From an uncultured SAR86 cluster bacterium (GTDB taxonomy: Bacteria > Pseudomonadota > Gammaproteobacteria > Magnimaribacterales > AG-339-G14), in contig CABZAV010000001.1 of assembly GCA_902523885.1 (NCBI GenBank), positions 62,001 to 126,000 on the forward strand: a stretch of DNA of 64,000 bases, written 5' to 3'. A model generated the notes under the pieces. It was not told where the DNA came from. It saw only the letters and a list, made by a program, of their open reading frames with translations, and made no database searches. A program made the translations under genes and the position numbers. Positions 42,389 through 51,834 of the stretch are shown here, piece by piece. The stretch's first letter is position 1. Each line of letters begins with the position of its first letter.

Positions 42389-43891
42389 TTGCAAAAAGTA
42401 AGAATAATTTCAAGGAAAAGTCATCTTGCCCAAATTCAAGCGGAGATTGTGGGAAATAAAATTATTGAAAAATTTCCGAATATTGAAATCGAATACATTC
42501 ATAAAGAAACACAGGGTGACATTGATTTAAATACACCATTGAGTGAGATGCCAGAAATTGGAGTTTTTACCAACGATATAAGAAACGAATTACTTAATTT
42601 AAATGCTGACTTGGCGGTTCATTCTTGGAAAGACTTACCAATAGAGATGGAGCCTGGCACCGAAATTTCTGCTACTTTGGATAGAGCAGATTTAAGAGAT
42701 ATTTTGCTTTTTAAAAAGAGCTCGATTCAAAAAAAAGAAATTTCTTTATTGACTTCTTCACCAAGACGGAAAGAAAATTTATCAGGATTTCTTCCAAAAG
42801 CACTTCCTTCTCAACCATACAAACTTGAATTCAAAGAAGTAAGAGGAAATATTCTTACCAGGATAAAGAAATTGATGAATTCAGATTCAGATGGACTAAT
42901 AATGGCAAAAGCAGCCTTAGATAGAATCATAAAAAATGAATCCCAAAGATTTTTGACTGAAAAAAAAGAAATAATTAAGATCTTTGAAGATTTGATTTGG
43001 ATGATTCTTCCTGTTTCTGAAAATCCTGCAGCACCTGCTCAAGGAGCTTTAGCAATTGAGACTCGTTCTAATGACAATAAAATCCTTGATGTCCTCGATA
43101 AAATTAATAATAAAGAAGTTTTTCATTTAGTTGAAAAGGAGAGAGAAATTTTAAAAAGTTATGGAGGAGGTTGTCATCAAAAGATTGGGGTGAGTTGTTT
43201 AAATTTAAAAATGGGTAAATCCTTGAGTTTAAGAGGCGAAACTGAACAGGGAAAAAATTTAAAAGAAAATAGTTTTATAGCGGATGAGAAATATACTGAT
43301 AAGTCATTAGAAAACATAGAAAATTACTATCCAGAAAACAAAGAAGACTTCTCGTTGTTTGATAGAAAGGTTATAGATGAATCTTCTGTGATTTTAAAAG
43401 AAATTTCTAATTCAGGAATTTATGTGACTAGAGGAAATGCTCTCAATGATGTCAGAGTAATAGATGAATCTAATATTATTTGGACAAGTGGAATAAAGAC
43501 TTGGTTTACACTCTCAAAAAAGGGTTTGTGGATTAATGGTTCTTCCGATAGTTTGGGCGAATTAGAGTCTCCCCCCGAAAACTTATTTGAAGATCTCAAA
43601 TGGTATAAGCTTACGCATGATTTAGCACTTCAAGACGACAAAAAAATTATTCCCACTTATCAGTTAATTAGAAAAGAGTTATCGGAAGATCTTAGAGATG
43701 TTTCTCATTTTTATTGGATGAGCTCCAGTTCATTTGATTATGCGATAGAAAAATATCCTGAAATAAAGGAAAAAAGCCATGCTTGTGGTTTAGGAAGGAC
43801 ATTCGAACAAATAAATAAGACCATACCAGGAAAAGTTTATCCTTATCTAAATTATGAAGACTGGCTAGAAAAAGTTAAACAAGCAAAGTAA
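42389..43891 (+). CDS. hemC: Hydroxymethylbilane synthase with C-terminal extension (possible HemD-like domain)
   Basis: N-terminal HMBS motifs VHSWKDLP, TSSPRRKENL, VRGNILTRI, cofactor Cys in YGGGCHQKIGV; about 190-aa extension GIYVTRGNALND...; TTG start. Confidence 0.85.
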   Translation: MQKVRIISRKSHLAQIQAEIVGNKIIEKFPNIEIEYIHKETQGDIDLNTPLSEMPEIGVFTNDIRNELLNLNADLAVHSWKDLPIEMEPGTEISATLDRADLRDILLFKKSSIQKKEISLLTSSPRRKENLSGFLPKALPSQPYKLEFKEVRGNILTRIKKLMNSDSDGLIMAKAALDRIIKNESQRFLTEKKEIIKIFEDLIWMILPVSENPAAPAQGALAIETRSNDNKILDVLDKINNKEVFHLVEKEREILKSYGGGCHQKIGVSCLNLKMGKSLSLRGETEQGKNLKENSFIADEKYTDKSLENIENYYPENKEDFSLFDRKVIDESSVILKEISNSGIYVTRGNALNDVRVIDESNIIWTSGIKTWFTLSKKGLWINGSSDSLGELESPPENLFEDLKWYKLTHDLALQDDKKIIPTYQLIRKELSEDLRDVSHFYWMSSSSFDYAIEKYPEIKEKSHACGLGRTFEQINKTIPGKVYPYLNYEDWLEKVKQAK

Positions 43892-43904
43892 TATCACTCT
43901 CCAA

Positions 43905-44909
43905 TTGGTACTAAAGATGAATTTAAATAGAAAATTTCCATTTACAAGGCTCAGGAGAACAAGATCTAAAGCTGGTTTAAGATCTTTGGTTGCTGAGACG
44001 AGCCTCACTGTGGATGATTTGATTCAACCAATTTTTATTAAAGAGAACTTATCTGGAGAGGAAGAAATTGAATCCATGCCTGAAATAAAAAGATATGGAT
44101 TAGATTTGCTAAATAAAGAGATTGAAGAAATAGTTTCTCTAGGCATCAAAGCAGTGGCTGTATTTCCGGTTGTAGATGAACAAAAAAAAGATCCCGCAGG
44201 GCTAGAGGCTATTAATGAGGATAATTTTTTATCAAAAGCAATTAGACAAATAAAAGAAAGCTTTCCTGAACTTATTATTATTGTTGATGTTGCGCTAGAT
44301 CCATACACAACTCATGGTCATGATGGTGTTTTGGATGACAAGGGTGATGTAGACAATGATGCTTCATTACTTACTTTAAAGGAACAAGCTTTGGTTTTAG
44401 CAAAAGCAGGTGCAGATGTTATTGCCCCTTCGGATATGATGGATGGAAGAATTAGAGTTATAAGAGAAGCTCTAGAAGAAAATAATTTTAAGAATACTGT
44501 AATTTTATCTTACGCAGCAAAATACAGTTCAAAGTTTTATGGGCCATTTAAGGAGGCAGTTGAATCAGCAAAATTCTTTGGAAATAAAACTAAAGATACT
44601 TACCAAATGGCTATTGGAAACATTAATGAGGCTTTACATGAAGTTTCGATGGATATCGAAGAAGGTGCGGATATAGTAATGGTCAAACCTGGAATGCCTT
44701 ATCTAGATGTAGTAAGAGTTGTAAAAGAAGAATTCAAAATACCAACTTTTGTGTATCAGGTCAGCGGAGAGTACTCTATGCTTAAAGCTGCAATTGCAAG
44801 GGGTTGGCTATCTCAAGAAGTTATAAAAGAATCTTTGGTTTCTTTTAAAAGAGCTGGTGCTGATTGCATCCTAACTTATTCAGCAAAGGAAGTAGCAAGA
44901 GAACTATAA
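43905..44909 (+). CDS. hemB: Delta-aminolevulinic acid dehydratase (porphobilinogen synthase)
   Basis: DLIQPIFIKE, AVFPVV, DVALDPYTTHGHDG, MVKPGMPYLDVVR; ATG at 43917 (MNLNRKF) is an alternative start. Confidence 0.96.
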   Translation: MVLKMNLNRKFPFTRLRRTRSKAGLRSLVAETSLTVDDLIQPIFIKENLSGEEEIESMPEIKRYGLDLLNKEIEEIVSLGIKAVAVFPVVDEQKKDPAGLEAINEDNFLSKAIRQIKESFPELIIIVDVALDPYTTHGHDGVLDDKGDVDNDASLLTLKEQALVLAKAGADVIAPSDMMDGRIRVIREALEENNFKNTVILSYAAKYSSKFYGPFKEAVESAKFFGNKTKDTYQMAIGNINEALHEVSMDIEEGADIVMVKPGMPYLDVVRVVKEEFKIPTFVYQVSGEYSMLKAAIARGWLSQEVIKESLVSFKRAGADCILTYSAKEVAREL

Positions 44910-44915
44910 TAACTG

Positions 44916-45938
44916 ATGCCAAATAAAAGGTTTTTAAATGCACTGCAAGGGAAACCGCAAGAAACTCCTCCAATATGGTTGATGAGACAAGCGGGACGTT
45001 ATCATTCTCACTATCAAAATTTAAAAAAAACTTATTCGTTTGAAGACTTATGTAAGACTCCTGAGCTTGCAGCTGAGACTGCAATGGGACCAATTGTAGA
45101 TTTTGACTTTGATGTAGCGATATTATTTAGTGATATTCTCTTTCCCTTAGAGTCTTTAGGAATGGATTTAAGTTACGATCCTGGGCCTAAATTTTCTGAA
45201 TTACTTAGTGAGGAAAATTATAAAAAAATTTTCAATCAGCATCTGCCAATTCAATCGTTAGATTTTCAAGCAGAAGCAATAGAAAGAACAATTGAAAAGC
45301 TGCCTGAAGATAAATCCATGATTGGTTTTGTCGGTGGACCTTGGACATTACTTTCTTATGCCATAGGCAAGAACAAAGAAAAAGATATTGACGATTTATC
45401 TCAATTCGAATGGGACATTGTTAAAAATGAATTAATTCCTCTACTGAAGGAAAATATTTCTCTACAAATTAAAGCAGGAGCTGAAATAATTATGATTTTT
45501 GATTCTGCAGCAAATCAGTTGAGTAAAAGAGACTTTGATAAATACATAAGGATAGTTTTTAAAGAAATTGTCCTTAATTTCAATAATAAGGTTGGCTATT
45601 ATGCTAAAGACGGAGTTGATTATCTTTTGATAGAGAATATAAAAAATGAGCTGCAGGTTCCATTAGCAGGTCTAGGAATAGATTCCAGCGAATTAATTAC
45701 TGACTTCTTTAGATCTTCAAGAGAAGGCTTTATTCAAGGTAATTTCGACGAAAAGATTATGACTCAATCAAAAGAAACTATGGAAAGAAGTTTAGATAAA
45801 TTCATAGAAAAAATTTCTTCCTTTTCTGCAAAAGATCGAGTTGGTTGGATTTGTGGATTAGGCCACGGGGTTTTGAAAACGACACCAGAAGAAAATGTAA
45901 GATCGTTTGTAAAAAAAATTAGAAAAGCTTTTGTATGA
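44916..45938 (+). CDS. hemE: Uroporphyrinogen decarboxylase
   Basis: PPIWLMRQAGRYHSHYQNLKK, FSDILFPLESLGMDL, GFVGGPWTLLSYAI. Confidence 0.97.
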   Translation: MPNKRFLNALQGKPQETPPIWLMRQAGRYHSHYQNLKKTYSFEDLCKTPELAAETAMGPIVDFDFDVAILFSDILFPLESLGMDLSYDPGPKFSELLSEENYKKIFNQHLPIQSLDFQAEAIERTIEKLPEDKSMIGFVGGPWTLLSYAIGKNKEKDIDDLSQFEWDIVKNELIPLLKENISLQIKAGAEIIMIFDSAANQLSKRDFDKYIRIVFKEIVLNFNNKVGYYAKDGVDYLLIENIKNELQVPLAGLGIDSSELITDFFRSSREGFIQGNFDEKIMTQSKETMERSLDKFIEKISSFSAKDRVGWICGLGHGVLKTTPEENVRSFVKKIRKAFV

Positions 45939-46941
45939 CTTTTATTGGCGAGCAGGATTTTGATCACAATTCTTCAAAAAAAATAGGAGTACTTATATGT
46001 AATTTAGGGACTCCAGATAGTTTTAAATCTAAGGATGTCAGGAAATTTTTACGAGAATTCTTATCAGATGGAAGAGTTGTCGAAATACCAAAAATTATCT
46101 GGTGGTTTATCTTAAATGGAATCATTTTATTAGTTAGACCTTCTAAATCTGCAAAGCTTTATAAATCTGTATGGACAAAAGAGGGCTCCCCTTTAATGGT
46201 TTTCTCCCAACAATTAGTTAGTAAGCTTTCCAAAGAATTGCCTGATAATTTTGAAATCGAATTAGCAATGAGATATGGAAATCCAAGCATAGAAAAAGGA
46301 TTGATGTCTTTAAAAAGTAAAGACTGTAGAAATTTAATTGTACTTCCTTTATTTCCTCAATATTCAGGAACTACAACTGGAAGCATTTTTGATGAGGTAT
46401 CTAGAATTCTTCAAAAATGGCGTTGGGTGCCTAATTTAAATTTTATAAATAGTTATCATGATGATGAAGATTATATAATGGCATTATCAGACTCTATTAG
46501 AGAGCAAATTAAAATAATTTCACCCGAAAAAATAATTTTTTCTTATCATGGAATTCCAAAGAAAAATTTCACCGAAGGTGATCCTTATCACTGTTTTTGT
46601 AAAAAAACGAGTCGTTTGGTGGCAGAAAAACTAGGTTTAGAAGAAGAAAAATACATGACAACATTCCAGTCACGTTTTGGAAGAGCAGAATGGTTGAAGC
46701 CTTACACCAGCGAGACTATGGAAAATTTACCCTCCGAAAATATTAAAATATTTTGGTTGTTGCCCCTGGGTTCAGCGTTGATTGTCTAGAAACTATTGAA
46801 GAAATTGACGAAGAGAATAAAGAAATTTTTATAGACGCTGGAGGCCATAAGTTTGACTATGCCCCATGTCTAAATGATTCGGAATTGCATGTTTCATTTA
46901 TAAAAAATCTTATAAAAAAACAAACCAGTATTTGGAAATAA
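45935..46941 (+). pseudogene. hemH: Ferrochelatase, frame-disrupted at an A-run near 46745-46748 (sequencing error or genuine frameshift)
   Basis: Frame 1 (45935-46789) carries IGVLICNLGTPDS...FSYHGIPKKNF; the downstream frame (in 46753-46941) carries the expected ILVVAPGFSVDCLETIEEI...AGGHKFDYAPCLND; one extra A would join them. Confidence 0.88.
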
Positions 46942-47756
46942 TGGATACAAATCAAAAAAAAGAGACAGCATCTGCCTGGTTTAAATCTCTACGAGACCAA
47001 TTTTGTGAGTCTTTTGAAAAAATAGATCAAGTGGGCAAGTTCGAAAGAAAATCATGGCCACATAAGGGCTCTGGTGGTGGAGAGATAAGCATAATGAAAG
47101 GCAAGGTCTTTGAAAAAGTTGGGGTGAATATTTCAACTGTTTCAGGAGAATTTTCTGAAGACTATAGAGCACAAGTAAAAGGAACGGAGAATTCGGCAAA
47201 TTACTGGGCTTCAGGAATCAGTTTAGTTGCGCACATGCAATCGCCTAAAGTTCCAGCTTTTCACTTTAATACAAGATTTTTAGTTACTGATGACTCTTGG
47301 TTTGGAGGCGGTGCAGATATGACTCCTACTTTCGAGAATCAAAAGGATACAGATACTTTTCATAAAAAAATGAAAGAATCTTGTGATCCAACTAATAAAA
47401 ATTATTACAAGGATTTTAAAAAAAATTGTGATGAATATTTTTATTTGCCTCACAGAGATGAAGCAAGAGGAGTAGGAGGTATTTTTTTTGATCATTTAAA
47501 TACAAACGATTGGGAAAGTGATTTTAACTTTATAAAAGAAGTAGGAAAAAAGACTTTAGATGCAATCACAGAAATTATCGAGACTCACAAAGATAAAAAG
47601 TGGACAAAAGAAGAAAAAGAAAAACAATTAATTAAAAGAGGAAGGTACGTTGAATTTAATTTGATATGGGATAGAGGAACTTTATTTGGATTAAAAACTG
47701 GCGGATCGACAGAAGCTATTTTGATGTCAATGCCTCCTGAAGCTAAGTGGTCATAA
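46941..47756 (+). CDS. hemF: Oxygen-dependent coproporphyrinogen III oxidase
   Basis: RKSWPHKGSGGGEISIMKG, FHFNTRFLV, WFGGGADMTPTF, GGIFFDHL; ATG at 46941. Confidence 0.95.
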   Translation: MDTNQKKETASAWFKSLRDQFCESFEKIDQVGKFERKSWPHKGSGGGEISIMKGKVFEKVGVNISTVSGEFSEDYRAQVKGTENSANYWASGISLVAHMQSPKVPAFHFNTRFLVTDDSWFGGGADMTPTFENQKDTDTFHKKMKESCDPTNKNYYKDFKKNCDEYFYLPHRDEARGVGGIFFDHLNTNDWESDFNFIKEVGKKTLDAITEIIETHKDKKWTKEEKEKQLIKRGRYVEFNLIWDRGTLFGLKTGGSTEAILMSMPPEAKWS

Positions 47757-48179
47757 ATGATCTTTCTCACGATTAAAACAATACATATTGTATCTGTGAT
47801 AGCTTGGATGGCTGCTCTTTTTTATTTACCAAGATTATTTGTCTATCATGCTAAACATAACAACGAATCTTATATAAGTAGTGTATTCAAAGTTATGGAA
47901 TCTAAACTGTATGGAGTTATAGCTACTCCTGCGATGATAATAGTATGGATATCTGGATTGGCGTTAATTTACTATTTGGGAATTCAAAAATGGCTGTTTT
48001 TAAAATCTTTCTTTGTAATTTTAATGACTCTGTTTCATTTTTTCTTATTTTTTTCATTAAAAAAATTCGAACAGGATTTGAACAAATATTCGGAAAGATT
48101 TTTTAGGATAATAAATGAGATTCCAACTATTCTGCTCTTAATTATTGTTTCTTTGGTAGTATTTCAGCCAACTATGTAA
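47757..48179 (+). CDS. hemJ: Protoporphyrinogen IX oxidase HemJ
   Basis: 140-aa four-TM protein, KTIHIVSVIAWMAALFYLPRLFVYH, FRIINEIPTILLLIIVSLVVFQP. Confidence 0.9.
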   Translation: MIFLTIKTIHIVSVIAWMAALFYLPRLFVYHAKHNNESYISSVFKVMESKLYGVIATPAMIIVWISGLALIYYLGIQKWLFLKSFFVILMTLFHFFLFFSLKKFEQDLNKYSERFFRIINEIPTILLLIIVSLVVFQPTM

Positions 48180-48181
48180 AA

Positions 48182-48592
48182 ATGATTATTTTAAAATTTT
48201 TTTGGTGGGCCTTTTTCATCGGAAGTGCAATTGCTTCTATAGGTTCTTTTACTAATGAAAAAGCTAATTCTTTGGGGCGATTAAGAAATTATGCAGGGCT
48301 ATCCTTTTTAACGATATTTGTAATAACTTATTTTATAGGTACTTTTCTTAATTTTATTCCTGGAATTTTAACTATTTTATTTGACTTATTTTATTGGATT
48401 TTTACTTTCTCTGTCTTCTCACAAATCTTGTGGTGGTATATTTTTGTTGGGAGTTTTTTTGTAAGCATGAGTCTATTTCTTTCACTGATTTCTAAAGAAG
48501 AGGGTCCAAAAGAAAGAATAGTTTTAAGTTTCGTATCTGGTTCTGTTTGTATTCTTACTTTTTTAACTGGAATGTACTTTGGATTTGTATAA
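48182..48592 (+). CDS. Uncharacterised small membrane protein (about four TM segments)
   Basis: 136-aa hydrophobic ORF directly following hemJ by 2 bp. Confidence 0.7.
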   Translation: MIILKFFWWAFFIGSAIASIGSFTNEKANSLGRLRNYAGLSFLTIFVITYFIGTFLNFIPGILTILFDLFYWIFTFSVFSQILWWYIFVGSFFVSMSLFLSLISKEEGPKERIVLSFVSGSVCILTFLTGMYFGFV

Positions 48593-48601
48593 ATTTTGCA
48601 G

Positions 48602-49732
48602 TTAAAGCTCAGTTGCTAATTCCATAAACTTTTTCTTTAGCGGTGATAATTTGTTGGCAAGGTTGAAGGCAGTATTTCTAAACAACTTTATCCAAATATT
48701 TTTTTGACTAAAACCTCTTTTAAAAGCTTCCATGCTAGCTGCCAGCCCTAAATTGATTGGGATTCTTTTTCTATTATAAGAGGAAGTTATTTCTTTTATT
48801 TTTTCCAGTCCATTCATCTTTATTAATTCTGCTAGGCACTCAACATCACCAATACCAGCATTAAGTCCTAGACCAGCCAAAGGGTGGATATGATGCGCAG
48901 AATCTCCAACTAGGAAAACTCCATTATTTGCAAAAGTTTTAGCCGAAAGATGATGTAAAGGAAAATGCTGTCTTTTTGAAACCATTTCTAACTTACCAAT
49001 TTGTTCACTAAATTTATTTTTAACTTCAGCAGTGAATTCTTCATCAGACATCGAAATAAATTTATAAGACGTATCATCATCTATTGACCAAATCATAGTA
49101 GATTCATCTTCTTTAATTGGAAGAAGGGCAAGAGGCCCAATAGAAGTGAATGTTTGCTTAATACAACTATCGTTAATATCAGTTTTAAAATTTGTAACTA
49201 TTGCAGTTTGATTGTAACTCCAAGATCTAAAATCAATTCCTGACAATTCTCTTACTTTTGAATTCATGCCATCACATCCAATTATCATTTTAGTTTTATG
49301 AATTTGTTTACTGGTATTGCAAACAATTTCATCTAATGAGTAATCAATTTTGAGAAGAGCTTCTCCCCAAAAATTTTCAACATTATTTTTTTGAAATTGT
49401 TCTATTAAATTTTTTTGAATTTCTCCTTCTCTTACAATAAAGCCGAGATTAGGCAAATTTGCTTCTTTGGCATTAAATTCAATAAAACCAGTACCCTCCT
49501 GATCCCAAACTTTTATTTGTTCATAAGGAAAAGCAGAATTCTCAATTTTTTTCCAAACATCTATTCCATTTAAAAAAGCTTTACTTTTTTGATTAACTGA
49601 TAGATGTCTGTAGCTATTTGGAAAAGTTTCTCTCGAATCGATTATTGCTACTTTATAGCCTAGTTGTGAAGTTTTAATCGCTAAAGCTGAACCAACAACT
49701 CCTGAACCAATTATTAATAAATCAAAGTTCAT
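48602..49732 (-). CDS. ubiH: FAD-dependent ubiquinone biosynthesis hydroxylase (UbiH/UbiF family)
   Basis: DLLIIGSGVVGSALAIKTSQLG, VFLVGDSAHHIHPLAGLGLNAGIGDVECLAE. Confidence 0.85.
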   Translation of the reverse strand: MNFDLLIIGSGVVGSALAIKTSQLGYKVAIIDSRETFPNSYRHLSVNQKSKAFLNGIDVWKKIENSAFPYEQIKVWDQEGTGFIEFNAKEANLPNLGFIVREGEIQKNLIEQFQKNNVENFWGEALLKIDYSLDEIVCNTSKQIHKTKMIIGCDGMNSKVRELSGIDFRSWSYNQTAIVTNFKTDINDSCIKQTFTSIGPLALLPIKEDESTMIWSIDDDTSYKFISMSDEEFTAEVKNKFSEQIGKLEMVSKRQHFPLHHLSAKTFANNGVFLVGDSAHHIHPLAGLGLNAGIGDVECLAELIKMNGLEKIKEITSSYNRKRIPINLGLAASMEAFKRGFSQKNIWIKLFRNTAFNLANKLSPLKKKFMELATEL

Positions 49733-51031
49733 CTATGAACCCATAACTTTTTCAATTTCTATTATTGTTTTTGGAACTGAAGAAGTTAAAACCTCAGGAT
49801 CACCTTCAGTTACTAAAACATCATCTTCAATTCTTATCCCAATATTTAAATATTCCTCTGGAACATTTTTGAGATTTTCTTTGAAGTAAATTCCTGGTTC
49901 GATTGTTGTAATCATGCCAGGTGAATATTTTCTCCATTTTCCATTTAGACCATAACTACCTACATCATGAACATCCATTCCCATCCAGTGACCAACTCTG
50001 TGCATATAAAAATCTCGATAAGCTCCTTTTTCAATTAATTCATTTAATTCTCCATTTAAGATACTTAAATCAACTAAACCTTGAGTAATTATTTCTATTG
50101 CTTTTTTTTCTGTTTCGTTAGGAGTAAGGTCCTTTTTCACTGTCTTGATACACTCTTTATTTGCTTCTAAAACAATTTCATAAACTGCTTCTTGAGCCTT
50201 TGAAAACTTACCATTAATTGGGAAAGTTCTTGTAATATCGCTGGCATATCCTTTCAACTCACATCCTGCATCGACAAGAACTAAATCTCCATCCATGAGT
50301 AGATCTTTATTATCATTGTAATGAAGAATACATGCATTTTTTCCTCCACCAACTATAGATGGATAAGCACAATTTCTAGCACCCTTTTTCATAAACTCGT
50401 GAACGTATTCAGCTTCTAATTGATACTCATACATTTGAGGACAAACATTCTGCATAGCCCTTATATGTGCAGCAGATGATATTTCACATGCTTCTCTAAT
50501 TATTTTTATTTCTTCTTTAGTTTTGAATAATCTAATTTCATGTAAAAGGGAGTCAATAGAGTGAACTTCTTCTGGAACAAAATTATTTGTTCTTGAATTA
50601 GTTTTCTTTAGCAAAGTTAAATTTTTATTAACTTCATCTTCTAAAATATTATTCAAATTTTTCTGAAAATAAATTCTTTCTTTGTTAATCAAAAATTTAG
50701 GTATTTCTTTATTGAATAATTCAATTGAAAAACCCGACTTTGCTCCAATTTTTTTACAATTACTTGGCCCCATCCTATTTCCTTCCCATTGTTCCTTAGA
50801 AGGGTCTTTGTCTTGGCAGAAGATGGTAAATTCTCCTGAATCATCAGATTCTATTATTGCAACAGCATTGGGTTCATCAAAACCAATGAGATAAAGAAAA
50901 TCACTATTTTGACGGAAAGGAAATTCTACATCCCCATTCCTTATTTGAGTATTTGAGCCAAAAATAATTGCCAAAGAATTCTTAGGCATTTTTGAAACTA
51001 ATTTTTTTCTTCTTTCCAAATATTCATTCAT
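49733..51031 (-). CDS. pepP: Xaa-Pro aminopeptidase (aminopeptidase P)
   Basis: NEYLERRKKLVSKMPKNSLAIIFG, LVDAGCELKGYASDITRTFP, HRVGHWMGMDVHDVG. Confidence 0.94.
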   Translation of the reverse strand: MNEYLERRKKLVSKMPKNSLAIIFGSNTQIRNGDVEFPFRQNSDFLYLIGFDEPNAVAIIESDDSGEFTIFCQDKDPSKEQWEGNRMGPSNCKKIGAKSGFSIELFNKEIPKFLINKERIYFQKNLNNILEDEVNKNLTLLKKTNSRTNNFVPEEVHSIDSLLHEIRLFKTKEEIKIIREACEISSAAHIRAMQNVCPQMYEYQLEAEYVHEFMKKGARNCAYPSIVGGGKNACILHYNDNKDLLMDGDLVLVDAGCELKGYASDITRTFPINGKFSKAQEAVYEIVLEANKECIKTVKKDLTPNETEKKAIEIITQGLVDLSILNGELNELIEKGAYRDFYMHRVGHWMGMDVHDVGSYGLNGKWRKYSPGMITTIEPGIYFKENLKNVPEEYLNIGIRIEDDVLVTEGDPEVLTSSVPKTIIEIEKVMGS

Positions 51032-51086
51032 GGCGGGTATTTTATATTATTGTGGCTTCTCTTCTAGCAGAAGACTAAAATTAAGT

Positions 51087-51275
51087 ATGCCTAAAGATAA
51101 TTTAGAAAAAAATCTGAATGAACTTTTAGATTTATCAAAAAAATTACGTGAAGCAAATAAAGATTTAAGAAATAAAAATTCTAAACTGAATTTAGAAAAT
51201 AAAAACTTAAAAGAAAAGCTTGAATTAACCAAAAATAAAATTGAAAATCTAATAAATAAATTGGAGTCTATATGA
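51087..51275 (+). CDS. Small coiled-coil protein (TIGR02449/ZapB-like)
   Basis: Short leucine/lysine coiled coil upstream of zapA; ATG at 51087 preferred over track start. Confidence 0.65.
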   Translation: MPKDNLEKNLNELLDLSKKLREANKDLRNKNSKLNLENKNLKEKLELTKNKIENLINKLESI

Positions 51276-51637
51276 GCGATGAAGAATCAAAAGATATCAT
51301 ATCTTTAAAAATAGCGGGAATTGATTATCAACTATATTGTCCAGAAGAAGAACAAGTAGCATTACTGGAAGCAGCTGATTATCTAAATAAAAAAATTAAA
51401 AAACTAAAAAGACAAACAAAATTTCTTTCAGTTGAAAAAGTAGCCCTTTTAGCAGGTTTAGAAATCACAAATGAAATGATGAACGAGTCTAATAAAGAAA
51501 CTGAATCTAAATCTAAAGAAACCAATATTGAGGCTGAGAAAAATACCGATGTTTCTGAAGATCCAAAAAAAGAAACAGTTGACGATAGCTTGAGTTTAAA
51601 GTTAGTAGATGAAATATCAGAGCTATCCAAGCTCTAA
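51272..51637 (+). CDS. zapA: Cell division protein ZapA
   Basis: ISLKIAGIDYQLYCPEEEQVALLEAADYLNKKI; upstream of 6S RNA and fau. Confidence 0.85.
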   Translation: MSDEESKDIISLKIAGIDYQLYCPEEEQVALLEAADYLNKKIKKLKRQTKFLSVEKVALLAGLEITNEMMNESNKETESKSKETNIEAEKNTDVSEDPKKETVDDSLSLKLVDEISELSKL

Positions 51638-51656
51638 ATTTTGTTATAATTTTTTA

Positions 51657-51830
51657 GCTTCCTGGGTTATTTGCCAATTGAATAACACTTTGAGCCGATA
51701 CAAAATAAATAGGGAATTTGATACTAACTCCTGTTGAGCGCCCATTAGGGCAGCCTGATGGAAAGAGATTCTTCCCGACCTGAACTTTCGGTTCAGGGAA
51801 ATTCAATAGCGGTAACTTGGGAAAGCCTTA
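51657..51830 (+). ncRNA. ssrS: 6S RNA
   Basis: Located between zapA and fau as in gammaproteobacteria; 6S-like sequence (TTGAGCCGATA near the 5' part, GAAAGCCTT near the 3' end); boundaries approximate. Confidence 0.8.
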
Positions 51831-51834
51831 AGCA

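Noticed and set aside
46740-46756. Programmed -1 ribosomal frameshift in hemH
   Set aside because: Local codons ATT AAA ATA TTT TGG do not form a good X XXY YYZ slippery heptamer; an A-run indel is simpler.
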